This document shows positions 44,180 through 55,589 of a stretch of DNA of 64,000 nt, one piece after another. The notes below the pieces were generated by a model. It was not told the origin of the DNA, did not search any database, and worked only from the letters and a program-made list of their open reading frames with translations. Position numbers and translations under genes: made by a program. Every line of letters begins with the position of its first letter. The stretch's first letter is position 1. Origin of the DNA: Ailurus styani (Eukaryota; Chordata; Mammalia; Carnivora; Ailuridae); NCBI GenBank assembly GCA_002007465.1, contig LNAC01000736.1, positions 374,346-438,345 on the forward strand, given 5' to 3'.

Positions 44180-45845
44180 AAAATGACATATTGAAATGTA
44201 CCATATCAATAATTACATTAATATAAATGGACTAAAAATCTAATTAAAAAGCAAAATTGTCAGACTGTACGAAAAAGCAAGATCCATTTATATTCTGTCT
44301 TCAAAATTTTAAAAAATATGGAAAAACATATCTTGAAAACAAGTGCTTGTGAGGAAGTGTGGGTGGCTATACTAATAATAAACAAATATACTTCAAGTCA
44401 ATAAGTGTTACTGAAGAGAGAGGGATACTTCCTAATGATATAGTTTAGTTACTCATGAAACCAAAACAATCATAAATGTGCAAACACCAAATAAAACAGT
44501 TTTAAAACATATGAATTAAAGTTTATATAGCTAAAGCAAGATAGTAGATAAACCCATAATCATGGTCAAAGATTTTAATATACCCTCCTTGGTAATTAAT
44601 AGAACAATTAGATGAAAACTTAAAACAGTATAAAAGTTGTAAACAACTCTAGAACCCACCCTGTCTTAATGAACATCTATCTATGGAATGCTACACATAA
44701 TACCTGCGGAATTCACGTTCTTTCTTTGAACATGGAATGTTCAGAAGCAAGGAAACATGGAAAGTTTCACAACTTAAATTAATTAAACAATACACCACAA
44801 ATAAGTCATAGGTTAAAAAAAACAAGGAAAATTAGAAATTATTTTGAATTAAATTATAATGAGGGGTGCCTGGGTGGCTCAGTCATTAAGTGTCTGCCTT
44901 TGGCTCTGGTCATGATCCCAGGATCCTGGGATCAAGCCCAGCATCAGGCTCCTTGCTCTGTGGGAAAGCCTGCTTCTCTCTCTCCCACTTCCCCTGCTTG
45001 TGTTCCCTCCCTCACAGTGTCTCTCTCTGTCAAATAAATAAATAAATCTTTAAAAAAATTATAATGAAAATAAAAAATAGAAACATTTTAAAATTGTGGG
45101 ATTCATCTAAGGAGTACTTCGAAATTTATAGCTTGGAATGCATATAGGAAAAGAAGGATCCAAATGCATAAAACAAAAACAAAAAAACAAACGAGGGAAA
45201 AATCTAAATAAATGAACAAATATACCATGTTCGTAGAATGTAAGACTCAATATTGTTAAAATATTAATTCTCTCCAAATTGATATATAGTTTCAATGCAA
45301 TACTGATCATAATCTCAGTAGGCTTTTTTAATAGAAAAATAACAAACTGATTTATATCCTAGGCATATACTGAAGACAAATGAAAACATATCCACGATAA
45401 TACCTGTACAAGGGTGGTCTTACCAGCTTCATTCATAATGACCAAGTACTAGAAACAGCCCAAATGTCCGGCAATAGAAGAACAGATAAATAATCATGAG
45501 TAATTAAAAAAAAACAATCTTCTGATTCGCACAAGAGCATGGATGAATCTCAGAGACATTTTGTTAAGTCAAAGAAATCCCACACAAAAGAGTATAAATA
45601 TAAGTGAAATTCTAGTACAGGTGAAAATAATCTGTCATGTAAACAATCAGGACAACAGTCACCTGGGGCAAATGGTGTATTGGCAAGGTGCCAAGTGAAC
45701 TTGCTGGGGTAATAGAATGTTCGATGTCTTGATAAAGATGTAGGCTACAAGGTTTTATGCATTTGTCAAAACTCATAAATTGTGTACTTTGGATTTATAT
45801 AGATTAGTCTATGTAACTTTTCATTTAAAAAAACTTTAAATAGAA
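44180..45845 (+). mobile_element. Second old L1, sense: endonuclease part, then 3' end; split by a Can-SINE
   Basis: 'aaaaagcaaaattgtcagac', 'gaaaaagcaagatccattta', 'gggtggctatactaataata', 'ccctccttggtaattaatag', 'ctttgaacatggaatgttca' are endonuclease-region landmarks. Further on: 'tttatagcttggaatgcata', 'gatatatagtttcaatgcaa', then 3' region 'ccaaatgtccggcaatagaa', 'acctggggcaaatggtgtat'. It carries internal deletions, because ORF2 landmarks between these blocks are missing. Confidence 0.85.
44863..45055 (+). mobile_element. Can-SINE, sense, in old L1
   Basis: 'gggtgcctgggtggctcagt' head, 'tctctctctcccacttcccc', tail 'aaataaataaataaatcttt'. 12-bp duplication 'aaattataatga' at 44851-44862 and 45056-45067. 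Confidence 0.97.
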
Positions 45846-45849
45846 ACAT

Positions 45850-46560
45850 CCATGAATAACAAAAACACATCCTTTAAATAAGACCTGCTTATTATGAAAA
45901 AAAATCATTAACAAGAAACAGCTTTTGGAAATTAAAATACAATAGCCCAAACCCACAACAACAAAGTAATTTGCAAGACAGTACTAAGAAATTCCTCTAG
46001 AAGTAAAAGCAAAAGATTCTTTCTATATTTTTGATAACTGATCAATCCATGTTGTCCAATGTCTTACTTAACAGTAATTTCAGAAGTAGTAAAACGAGGA
46101 AATAGAAAAAAAGAATTTGTCAAAATAATTATACATGAATATTTATCAGAACTAAAACAGCAGGAGTCTCCATAACCATAAGAGTATATCATTTGGAGAT
46201 ATGGAGATGATTATAAAATATATAGTTTAAAACATTTGAAAGAAACAATTTCTTTGTTGAATCAGGCCTGAGGGTGTGGGACAAGATACTGTTGTCACTA
46301 TAAGGTATTCCGTGTTCCTGTGTGTGCATTTTTAAAATTTTTACAGATCTCAACACTAACTTGCAAAATTCCAAGGGCTGAGAATTTCAGGGCCCATCTG
46401 AATTCTAGTTCTCATTTTTTTTTCAAATTTCTATTATTGGCCATGATCTTGGTTATTAAGACCCATGTTTTAACGTGAAGTTTGGCATTACATTATCATC
46501 TCACCAGTAAGAGATGAAGGACTCCTCAGTTCTTTAAATACTCAGAAGTGTGAAGAATCC
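45850..46560. other. Unassigned AT-rich sequence
   Basis: Plus-strand A-richness in 45850-46150 could be more decayed L1/HAL1, but I find no firm landmark. No exon. Confidence 0.4.
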
Positions 46561-46772
46561 TTTTTTTTTTAGATTTTATTTATTTATTTATTTATTTGAC
46601 ACAGAGAGAGAGATCACAAGTAGGCTGAGAGGCAGGCAGAGAGAGAGAGAGAGAGGAGGAGGCAGGCTCCCTGCTGAGCAGAGAGCCCGATGTGGGCCTC
46701 GAGCCCAGGACCCTGAGATCATAACTTGAGCTGAAGGCAGAGGCTTTAACCCACTGAGCCACCCAGGTGCCC
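46561..46772 (-). mobile_element. Can-SINE, antisense, young type
   Basis: 'ttttagattttatttattta' reversed tail, 'agagatcacaagtaggctga', 'gagcccgatgtgggcctcga', terminal 'gagccacccaggtgccc'. Imperfect target copies 'gtgtgaagaatcc' and 'agagtgaagaatt'. The longest open frame of the window (144 codons, 46592-47026 minus) runs through it and is therefore not a gene. Confidence 0.96.
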
Positions 46773-46950
46773 AAGAGTGAAGAATTCTGAAAAAAAAAAA
46801 CTACATTAAAATCTAAACCATCTGTTGGAAAGGCGACAAAGCACGATTGTTGTTTAGTGTGAAAATTCCCAGATGCAAGTGTAGGAAATGTATTCTGCTG
46901 CAGGTAGAAATTCGTTTCTAGGATTTTTAGATCATCTGAAGCATGCCAGC

Positions 46951-47260
46951 TGTACTGGTTTGCTAAGGCTTCCATAACAAAGGAACACAGACTGAGTGAC
47001 GCAAGAACAGAAATTAACTTTCTCACAATTTTGAAGGTTGAAGTCCAAGGCCAAGATGTCGGCAGGTTGTTTCAAGTTGTTCTCCCCTGGCTTATAGACA
47101 CCAGGTTTCTCCCTGTGTCTTCACCTTATCTCCCTTCTGTGTGTGTCCATGTCCTAATCACCTATTCTCCTAAAGACACCAGGCATATTCTCCTAAAGAC
47201 ACCAGGCATATGATCTAATTTTAACTCAACTGCCTCTTTATAGGCCACTTTGTAACAAGG
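46951..47260 (-). mobile_element. MLT1-type LTR, antisense, 3'-side complete
   Basis: 'gtactggtttgctaaggctt', 'ccataacaaaggaacacaga', 'aactttctcacaattttgaa', 'ccaaggccaagatgtcggca'. Contains a 23-bp exact tandem duplication. Similarity fades after about 47260. Confidence 0.85.
47163..47208. repeat. Exact 23-bp tandem duplication
   Basis: The unit beginning 'tattctcctaaagacacc' and ending 'aggca' occurs twice in direct succession (47163-47185, 47186-47208) without any difference. It lies in the LTR, which normally has this segment once. Confidence 0.97.
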
Positions 47261-47483
47261 ATTACCTTTTCTCCCATTTCCAATGACATGCTCCCAATTT
47301 CCATCTGAGACCTCACCAGAAGCGACTTTAACATCCATATTTCTATCAACTGACTCTTCCAGGCAATCTAGGATTTTTCCAGTTCTAGGCTCTTCCTGCC
47401 TGCACCCATTTACTTAGTTACAAAGACACTTGACTAGTTTTGGATACTTGTTACAGTGGCACCTCACTTCCTAGTACTCAAAT

Positions 47484-47850
47484 CTGTATTCGTCTGCTAG
47501 GGCTGCCATAACAAAGTACCACAGACTGGGTGGCTTAACAACAGGGATTAATTTCCCCACAGTTCGGAAGACCAGAAGTCCAGGACCATGGTGTCAGCAG
47601 AGCTGGTTTCTTCGGAGGCCTCATCTTGGCTTGTAGGTGGCAGACTCTTCCCAGCATACTCTTACTGTGCATGGCCAGGTCCTAATCTTCTGTGAGGATA
47701 CCAATTATTGGACCAAACCCCAATCTATGACCGTATTTTACTTTAATTACCTCTTTAAAGGCCTTATTTCCAAATACAGTCACATTCTGAGGTACTGGGG
47801 TTTAGGAGTTTAATATGTGAATTTTAGGGGGACACAATTCAGCCATGACA
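47484..47850 (-). mobile_element. MLT1-type (MaLR) solo LTR, antisense
   Basis: 'ctgtattcgtctgctagggc', 'ccataacaaagtaccacaga', 'ctgggtggcttaacaacagg', 'aatacagtcacattctgagg', 'cacaattcagccatgaca'. Near full length, same orientation as the copy 220 bases upstream. Confidence 0.93.
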
Positions 47851-48214
47851 CATGCCAAAAGTCTATTGAACATTCTGACTCCACTGCATATTGATCTAAA
47901 CTTTTATGGTTATTCATCCTGTATCATACAATTTATTAATTACTTAGATGCTATCTTTTGTTGTTTTCTAATCCTTTAAGCATTTCTTTTCAATAAAATT
48001 ACAGGTCCTCACACCCATCACTGTATTTAACATGACGCTAATTCCTATAAGGGTACCACATTTGAGCAACCCTGATTTTAAAATATTTTGGTAAAATATT
48101 TTATTAATAATTTTGCTCCCCAGGTTTCTTAATATAGGACCAGGGTGGTCTGGATCACAAGTATTTCCATTATTTATATATTCGCCAAATTCATTCCAAA
48201 AAAATTATTGAGAC
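47851..48214. other. Unassigned AT-rich sequence
   Basis: No named repeat or exon seen. Confidence 0.5.
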
Positions 48215-48365
48215 TTTGGAAATATTATAGGCTCTCAGGATAAGGCAGTCAACCAAACAGAATCTGTGCCTTGCTGACATTTAACATCTTTTTGGATGAG
48301 GCATGTAATAAGCAAGTAAGTGTAGTATAATGCTAGCTAGTTCTAGTCACAGGAAAATACAAACA
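48215..48365 (-). repeat. L2 3' region, antisense
   Basis: 'ggataaggcagtcaaccaaa', 'cagaatctgtgccttgctga', 'aagcaagtaagtgtagtata' follow the reversed L2 pattern ('gcagtgaacaaaacagacaa ... ccctgccctcatgga'). Confidence 0.55.
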
Positions 48366-50710
48366 CACACACACACTGACTAAAATGAATGAATTGGATA
48401 GGATTAACAAAATATGGAATATCTAAATACATATTTGAGATTCACATTGAGTTGTGGTGTGATTTGTCATGAGGTGCTGTGTTTTCATTCCTTCCTATTT
48501 TAAATTAAAAAAAAATGGTGGGGGGAAAAAGAACGACAGTCTTCCTGGAAATAGAAGGGCAGATAAGGCAGTATTCTTTTCCCCCTATTTCCTCATGCCA
48601 TGTTTATATGATACAATTTTGAAAATGGTGCATAATTTTTCCTTTGATCATGTACACATTTTAAGGAAAATACAATTCTTCTTTTAAAGCTTCATACCTA
48701 TATAAATGGAATGGTTTATTGAGAAACTTGGTTTTCTTTTTCAGAAACTTGGTTGCCAAATCATAACACATTTATTATATTCTTTATTGTTTTTCCAAAA
48801 CCAAATGAATTAAAATCCTTCAACACTTGAGGATTACCACCTCCTATTTTCAGCTGTGTATGGGCTGCAGACAGATCTAGAGCCTTTGTCCACTAACTAC
48901 TATATCCAGCAGTTACCAGCAGAAAGATGTTCAAGGTAAACTACATGTGTCAACAAACTTAATCTAGAAAAATTAGTCCAGACTCTTCAAGAGAACTTGG
49001 AAGATGCATTTGTTCTATGAGGGCATCAAGAATCTGAAGTTATCCAAATTGTTGAGCTTTTCACCATGGGGAAGCCAGAAGCATTTTATGATTTCAGATC
49101 CAGAACTCCCAGGACGTTAAATGCGAAACGTGTTATCCATTAGAAAAATTGAAAAGAACATCAGACTTGTTCATTTTATTTCTTTATTATTTTTTAGTTT
49201 TTATTTTTTATCATTTTATTTCTTTAATTTCAAAGAATAATAAAGTCAATTAGGAAAATGTAGGTAAGTGCTTAGCTCTTGTTTATGTAAATAGGCCAGT
49301 ACCTGATTTAAAGAAAACTAATCCCAGAATGGGTATGTGAATATTCTTAAATTCCTCTTATTTGTTTTACTTCAGTGTTAACAGACAGATTATCTAACTC
49401 AAAGGGTCTTTCTTCTCAATCCACACTTAAAATTGTCTAATTAAATAGTTTATGCTGTTCTCAGAAGTTCCAATAACAAGCCATGGAAATAAATGAGAAT
49501 ATAAAAATTAAATTGCTCATGTCATAAAGAACAAATTCAGGGAGAATCTGAGGTTGTGCTCACTGCAGGCTTTACTCCCAGGTGGGGTTGGGAGGGAGAG
49601 GAATAATTTTTGCTGGCAATGTCAATTTACATGAAATGGTGTTCTGTAGAGAAACTAATTGAATGAGACCCTCCAGAGTTCACTTCACTTCTTCATAATC
49701 CATATAATTTTTATAGCATTGTGCACTGACTGACATGAGCAGAACATAAATTAGCTTAGTGAGGGAGCATTGTGCACCTGTCAATAAGCTATTTAGTCTC
49801 ATGCAAGTGATATTACCATCATACCATTAAGTACTGGGTTGAGAGGGGGAAACACAAGAGTGTAGAGGCACCTTCTCAATGTACCTACATAGGTCAGCCC
49901 TCTTTGGTTTCTATCTCTTTTTGCCTTCCCTCCTTAACAGTGTGAAGCCTTTAAAAGGCCTGTTATCAGCTATCATTAAACCAGCCACCTGTCTCCTTGG
50001 CAACCCTTATCAAGCTGTACCAGGCTGCCTGGGCTGCGAGTGAGTACCTTCAACCCTGCACTGAATAAGAAGTTTCAAATTATGACCATCTGGTTTACCG
50101 AACTTTTATAAAATGTCAGGGAAAGAACTGTATCTTAGACTGCCTACAGTCTTTGTGGTATAAGAAGATGTATTGGAATTCACCTCAGTGAAACAAAGAA
50201 GGTGGGAGGAAGAGAGAAAATTCATTTCATAGCTGCAGAAAAACAATTATCGTTGATTCCCTTTTCAAACTGATGAATAATTTTATGAAGAGTGTCTGCC
50301 TCTGACTCTGAGCAATGATATGTTGTTAATATTTTTATTGTCTTCTCCATATCCTCATCTCAGCTTATAATGCACCATGTCTAGCCACTGAAAGAAAAAG
50401 GGAAGCCTGAAATTTCCTGAAGTTAGTTCTCTGACAGTTCAATGATTAAGACCAAAGAAGACACTACTGGCTGCCAGCTGTCCCTAAGCCATTTCTCCAT
50501 TCTTTTTTGCTACAGAATTCCAAGTTTGTTAAGATTTCAGCTCCCAACCAAACACACACAGCTCAAGAGTAAATCCTGACTAATTTAAGACAATCAGAGT
50601 AATTTTGTTCCCTTTGCCAGTGATTAGCTTTGGGGAGAATCTGTGACTCAATGCTGGTTAATGAGAAAGGAAGGGAAGTCAACCAGTAGGCTTCCGAGGG
50701 TTTCTTCATT
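48366..50710. other. Unassigned unique-looking sequence, about 2.3 kb
   Basis: The longest stretch without a nameable repeat. 50510-50700 has the flavour of an ancient repeat ('cagtgattagctttggggag', 'gctggttaatgagaaaggaa') that I cannot name. No ORF above 72 codons. Possible conserved non-coding sequence, not testable here. Confidence 0.4.
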
Positions 50711-50726
50711 AAAAAGAGACATAGAG

Positions 50727-50943
50727 CGGTTCTTAGGTGGCTCAGTTGGTTACTCAGCTGTCTCTTGACTTAGGCTCAGGTCATAATCTCAGGGTCCTGG
50801 GATCCAGATGCATGTTGGGGTCCATGTTCAGTAGGGAGTCTGCTTGAGGTTTCTCTCTCTCCCTCTCCCCTTGCCACTCCCCCCCACACACACATGCTCT
50901 CTCTCTCTCTCTCTCTAATAAGTACATCTTTTTTTAAAAAAAG
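50727..50943 (+). mobile_element. Can-SINE, sense, diverged
   Basis: Altered head 'gcggttcttaggtggctcag', 'ctgtctcttgacttaggctc', 'aatctcagggtcctgggatc', CT runs and tail 'aataagtacatcttttttta'. The flanks share 'aaaaagaga' and 'gacatag', a blurred target duplication. Confidence 0.9.
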
Positions 50944-52046
50944 AGAAATAGACATAGAAAGAGAAATAGCATGATGTTTCTATTACTAGAATGGGGGTAG
51001 CCAACTTTTGATCATGTAGGCATTGGCTTGAGCTTGGCAGAGAAGGGAAATGTCAAGAACCTTCACTCTGGTGATATCATAGAGCTGTTGAATTAACTGA
51101 CTTTGAAGAAGCCCAGCACCAGGACTTCTCTTCAAGTGAGAAAGTAGGATTTTCTTCTTAGTCGTGTCACTGAGTTTATTTATTTTTGATTTCAGCATCC
51201 TAAATACATCTCAAACTCTTCATCTTTCTCATTTCTGGCCACCAATTTTGCCAATCGCTTCTCTTAGAAACCTTATTTGGAACTGAAAATCACCAAATAT
51301 ATCCTCACTCATATGTTTGTGCACTGTGGATTGAACCATGGATCTGAGTTAGTTAAAATAAAATATTTTTAGGGAAGCTGACTCAAGCACCTCTTAGTAT
51401 CAAGTGGTTTTCCATATTAGCTTAAATTCAACTAGTTCCTTAAGATAATTTTATCCAGGAGAGAGAAGATCTTATATAAAGGAGGAGGTAGCCCAGAGTA
51501 AAGAAACTTGAACTCCATTGGGGTTCTGAATGATGAAAGAGCAGCCTGAGGGTTAGGGGGCTATCAGAAAGCAGAAAAAAACAAGGGAAATGGGCTTGGA
51601 AACTAGGAGTAAGAGAGAACAGTCTTTGAGCATTTGTGCAAAGAAAGATAAAGAGTGGAAGAGATTCTAATTCTCACCTCTCTTCCTGGGAAGGTGAAGA
51701 ACCTATATCTAAAGTCGATAAGTTAGGAAATGAATGTATATGCTTGTTCTTTCTAGAATCAAACTTTTTGTTCTGACATTTAAGGGACTGCAGACCATGT
51801 CACAGGTCACCCTCAGCTAACACATAGGCTTTACAATAAAGTCCAGAAGAAGATACCAAGTCATATCCAGGAGTCTAGAAACACTTCCTTCAAAGAGATA
51901 GACCTAAAGAGGAGACAGTCCTCCCTAGAACACAACAAAGAAAACCTCACCGGCCAGCCTGTATTTTATTCTTAAATGTAAACATGCTCCAAGAATCACA
52001 TCATGAGGAAAAAGAGAATCATGGATGATGATTGCAGAAGATTGTA
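50944..52046. other. Unassigned non-coding sequence
   Basis: No named repeat and no credible exon. Confidence 0.5.
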
Positions 52047-52100
52047 AAAAAACAAAACAAAACAAAACAAAAATCCTAATAAAACAAACAAACAAAATGA
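52047..52100. repeat. (CAAAA)n/(CAAA)n A-rich simple repeat
   Basis: 'aaaacaaaacaaaacaaaac' then 'aaacaaacaaac', next to an L1 3' end. Confidence 0.9.
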
Positions 52101-52380
52101 ATTGGGGAGATGTTGTTTAAGAGTAAAAACTTGCAACCAGTAGATAAATAAGTTCTGTAGATCTAATGCACAGCATAAACTTCGAAGTTGCTAAGAAACC
52201 AGATCTTAATTATTCTCACCACAGAAAAGAAAGGATAATTATGTGATGTGATGGAAGTGCTACCTAACCCTACTGTGGTAATCATATTGCAGTATCTAAA
52301 TGTATCAAACCAACACCTTGTACACATTAAACTTACACGGTGCTATATGTTAATTACACCTCAATATTTTTGGAAAAGCT
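52101..52380 (+). mobile_element. Old L1 3'UTR, sense
   Basis: 'gaattggggagatgttgttt', 'aataagttctgtagatctaa', 'tgcacagcataaacttcgaa', 'aaccagatcttaattattct', 'ccaacaccttgtacacatta', 'ttaattacacctcaatattt'. A characteristic old-L1 3' end. Confidence 0.88.
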
Positions 52381-52389
52381 AATAGTGAA

Positions 52390-53130
52390 GGAAATATAGT
52401 TTGAAAAACAGAGAGAACTTGGAGAAATCTCTGATTAGAATACTCAGAAGAACTCAAGATATTATTTCTTCTAAAATGGGCATAGGATGAAGAGAATACT
52501 CAAAGAATTTGAAAAGCCTTTCAAAAATTAAAAATATCACTGCAAAAAGAAAAAAATTATTTAAATTGAAGACTTGAAAAAAAATGACAAAATTTTCCAG
52601 GAGGTAAGAAAAAAAAATTAAAAAGGCAAGGGAAGATAACTATGGAGTGGGGGAAATGACCTGGAAGTTCAAGCCAGCAGGTGTAATATCAGACAATTAA
52701 CAGTTTTAGAAAAAGAGAATATAGAAAGTGAGAAGAGGAAATTATCAAGAAAATCATAGGAAAAAAATTTCCTAGAACTTGAAAAGAACAATGATTTTCA
52801 GATGTAAAGGAGTAAGACATTTTACAAAACCCCAGGGCTTAGAAAGGAGCTGCTAGAGACTGGACTGGGGAAATGTGGGACTCAGCAAGACAGGCAGCCA
52901 AGAAAAAGGAAGATTCCAAGCAGCAATCAGGATAACTGATATGATGGGACATCTTGAGGATATGATAAGGGACATTATTCTTTTGTAAAGAAGGAAAATA
53001 AGTTAACCAGAAACTAAGTACGAATGTCACAGGAAAGGTAAATGCAAGATGAACATATCAGCTTATGTGGTGATCACCAGGATCATAACTGAAAAAGAAA
53101 GATACAGCTACTCCTTAAATTGAGAAAAGT
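52390..53130 (+). mobile_element. Old L1/HAL1 ORF1-region fragment, sense
   Basis: 'gaaattatcaagaaaatcat', 'aaatttcctagaacttgaaa', 'gattttcagatgtaaaggag' follow the L1 ORF1-region order ('gaaattatcaaagaaataat ... aatttcccagaactgaa ... tttccagattgaaagg'). It follows a different L1's 3' end, so it belongs to another insertion. Confidence 0.6.
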
Positions 53131-53169
53131 AATGAAAGGTATAACTAAAGTTAGTATCATTACTACACC

Positions 53170-53350
53170 TTTTAAAAAAAGATTTTATTTATTTGAGAGA
53201 GAATAAAAGGTGGAGGAGGGATAGAGGGAGAACCAGGCTCCCTGCCAAGCAGGGAGCTCTATGTGAGGCTCAATGTGGGGCTTGATCCCAGGACCGTGGG
53301 ATCATTACCTGAGCCGAAGGCAGGCGCTTAACTGAGGCACCTGGGCATCC
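53170..53350 (-). mobile_element. Can-SINE, antisense, older type
   Basis: 'tttaaaaaaagattttattt' reversed tail, 'tccctgccaagcagggagct', 'ccgtgggatcattacctgag', shortened head 'gaggcacctgggcatcc'. No clear target duplication. Confidence 0.92.
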
Positions 53351-53838
53351 TCGTTTTTGCACATTCTTAAAAGAATTGTGAAGTTGAGAAAATCCTCATC
53401 TTTCCTGTGGAAAGATGTGAGATATCAACTAAACTTTATAAATCTATCTATAATAGACTTCCAGTTAAACATGGTGAATTAGCTACGTGTAATTATTTCT
53501 TGTAGAGATCCCATTACAATTGTAATGAAAGAATAAAAAAAAAAAATCAACCTCCGCTGACAGAGAGAATGGAGAGTAGGATTAACTGGAGTCTACTTAT
53601 GACTGGCCACCCCGGTTTCCACGGACGACATGTAAGTAGGTGAGGGCCTGCTGCCAGCCCTGGGAGGAATCCAGGGGAATTCTTCTCTAGAAAGCTCTAG
53701 TGCCATCAAAGAAAAGACCTCTAAATCCTGGCACTTCTGGTCACCCAGCAGATGGGCTGGATGGCTCCCAGTCACCAGGGATTCTAGCTGTCCAAGCCAC
53801 ATGCAGACTTCCTAATCAGTTTTCTAGTGTCCATTTGT
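53351..53838. other. Unassigned non-coding sequence
   Basis: No named repeat. A 69-codon minus-strand frame at 53593-53802 has no recognisable domain. Confidence 0.5.
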
Positions 53839-53854
53839 CTTTTTCGTAATTTTT

Positions 53855-54044
53855 TAAAAAAGATTTTATTTTATTTATTGGACAGAGAGAACAAGAGAGC
53901 ACAAGCAGGGAGAATGGCAGAGGGAGAGGGAGAAGCAGACTCCCTGCTGAGCAGGGAGCCCAACAGGGAGCTCCATCCCAGGAGCTCCGGATCAACACCT
54001 GAGCCCAAGGCAGACGCTCAACCACTGAGCCACTCAGGTGCCCC
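53855..54044 (-). mobile_element. Can-SINE, antisense
   Basis: 'taaaaaagattttattttat' reversed tail, 'tccctgctgagcagggagcc', terminal 'gagccactcaggtgcccc'. Flanks 'tctttttcgtaattttt' and 'tttctttcgtaattttt' are a slightly diverged target duplication. Confidence 0.96.
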
Positions 54045-54399
54045 CTTTCTTTCGTAATTTTTGACGCACAAAAGAATATGTGGCATTTATGTAACGTATG
54101 AAACATTACAATAAAACAAACGCTGGTGAAACCACAATAAAACGTCAGAGCTAAAATAAGAGCTGCTGCTGCTAACATGCAGACTCGGTGATTTTCTTTT
54201 CTAGACCATATTTACTCTTTTACCCCTAGTTTATCACAATCCTGGATTTTATATGCATCATGCTTAGGCTGTTTAAAAAGCATAGCTTTACCACACACGT
54301 GTTTTCTGCTGGAGAGTACATTGTTTAGTTTTTCTTGGTTTTGTGCCTTATAATAATGATATTCTGAATTCTGTTTTTAATCATCCAAACCTCTCTTTA

Positions 54400-54560
54400 T
54401 AAGATTTTTCTGGAAGCGACCAGATAGTTAATATTGTAGCCTTTGGGAGACATATGATCCCTGTGGAAAGGACTGAAGTCCACTGTTACAGTAGAAAATG
54501 TTTATTATTTACAAAAATAGGCAGTAGGCAGGATTTGGTCTTCCGTGGGTAAGATACTGT
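54400..54560 (+). mobile_element. hAT-type non-autonomous DNA transposon remnant
   Basis: 'aagcgaccagatagttaata', 'ttgtagcctttgggagacat', 'tttattatttacaaaaatag', 'gcaggatttggtcttccgtg' follow the common element that reads 'gggccagatagtaaatatttt ... ttatttacaaaaacaggc ... ggatttggcccgcgggcc'. Termini are eroded. Confidence 0.6.
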
Positions 54561-54659
54561 GGGCAGGATATTTGCTTTGTTGAGTATAATGTTACAGACA
54601 CAGTCTAGGAGGAGCTCGATAAATATTTTTCAATAAATACATACTTAAATTCATTCATC

Positions 54660-55010
54660 TCGGTGGCATACTTCTCTGACAATTCTCTTGCGGTAAATTG
54701 TTAGATGTGGAATTATTTGAATAGAGTGTGCAGTCATGATGTATACATCCAAGGTTTTACCTGCCTCTTAAAGTGTACCTTGTTTATTTATAGCAGCAAT
54801 GTATAATAGTGCCTATTTTCTCATTGTATTTTCAAAAACAGTTATTATCAATTTCTGCTACTAAGTGAAAAAAAAACCTTGTTATTATAATTTAAATATT
54901 TTCATCACCAATAAGGTTGCCATGTTCTCAAATATTTTTCTGGCTTATTTTCTTCTTTTGTGAAATATACTTTCATATCCTTTGCTTTCCCATTCAGTCT
55001 GTTTTTGTTT
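54660..55010 (-). mobile_element. Old L1 3' region, antisense
   Basis: 'agatgtggaattatttgaat', 'gtataatagtgcctattttc', 'aataaggttgccatgttctc', 'tcttcttttgtgaaatatac', 'tttcatatcctttgctttcc' match the reversed end of L1 ORF2 and adjacent sequence. Confidence 0.8.
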
Positions 55011-55254
55011 TTGTTTTTTAATGATTTCTAAGAACCTCGGTATGTAATAGAAATTAGCATCCCACATATGTTAAGGGATGATGAGACATGGTTCAATATC
55101 TGACATAGAAAGATGAAGTTATTGCTTACTAGACCGTCTCTCCCGAAGAGCAGTACCCATTTTATATAGGACTTTTGGAAAACCCTGAGGTCAGGGATTA
55201 AAACACGCAGAGGTCAAAGTAGGTTGACATCCACTAGCAGAAATCTGTGCGAGC

Positions 55255-55446
55255 TCCATTGGGCCTCTGCCTTCAGCTCAGGTCCTGGTCTCAGCGTCTT
55301 GGGATGGAAGCCCAGGCACTGGGTTCCCTGCTCAGAGGGGGAGTCTTCTCCCTCTCTCTCTCTGTCTACCACGCCCTGTTTGTGCTCTCGCTTACTCTGC
55401 TCTCTCTCTCTGTCTCAAATAAATAAATAAAACCTTAAAAAAAAAA
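55255..55446 (+). mobile_element. Can-SINE, sense, 5'-eroded
   Basis: The tRNA-like head is unrecognisable; similarity begins 'gggcctctgccttcagctca' and continues 'cctggtctcagcgtcttggg' to the tail 'aaataaataaataaaacctt'. Confidence 0.9.
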
Positions 55447-55589
55447 GCTTATGCATGGAGGGGACTTGTCTTTGAAGAGTGGGACAGGTATAAAACTGTT
55501 TCTTCTGGCTACTCGCTACCACAGTGCGGGAACAATCAAGTTTCATCCTTAAGTTTGTGAGACCTTTTAAAATGTTTCCATGCGATGTA

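Noticed and set aside
46592..47026. Longest open frame (144 codons, minus strand) as a gene
   Set aside because: Its C-terminal half is translated Can-SINE (typical 'GTWVAQWVKASAF'-like peptide) and its N-terminal part overlaps an MLT1 LTR. It is a chance frame.
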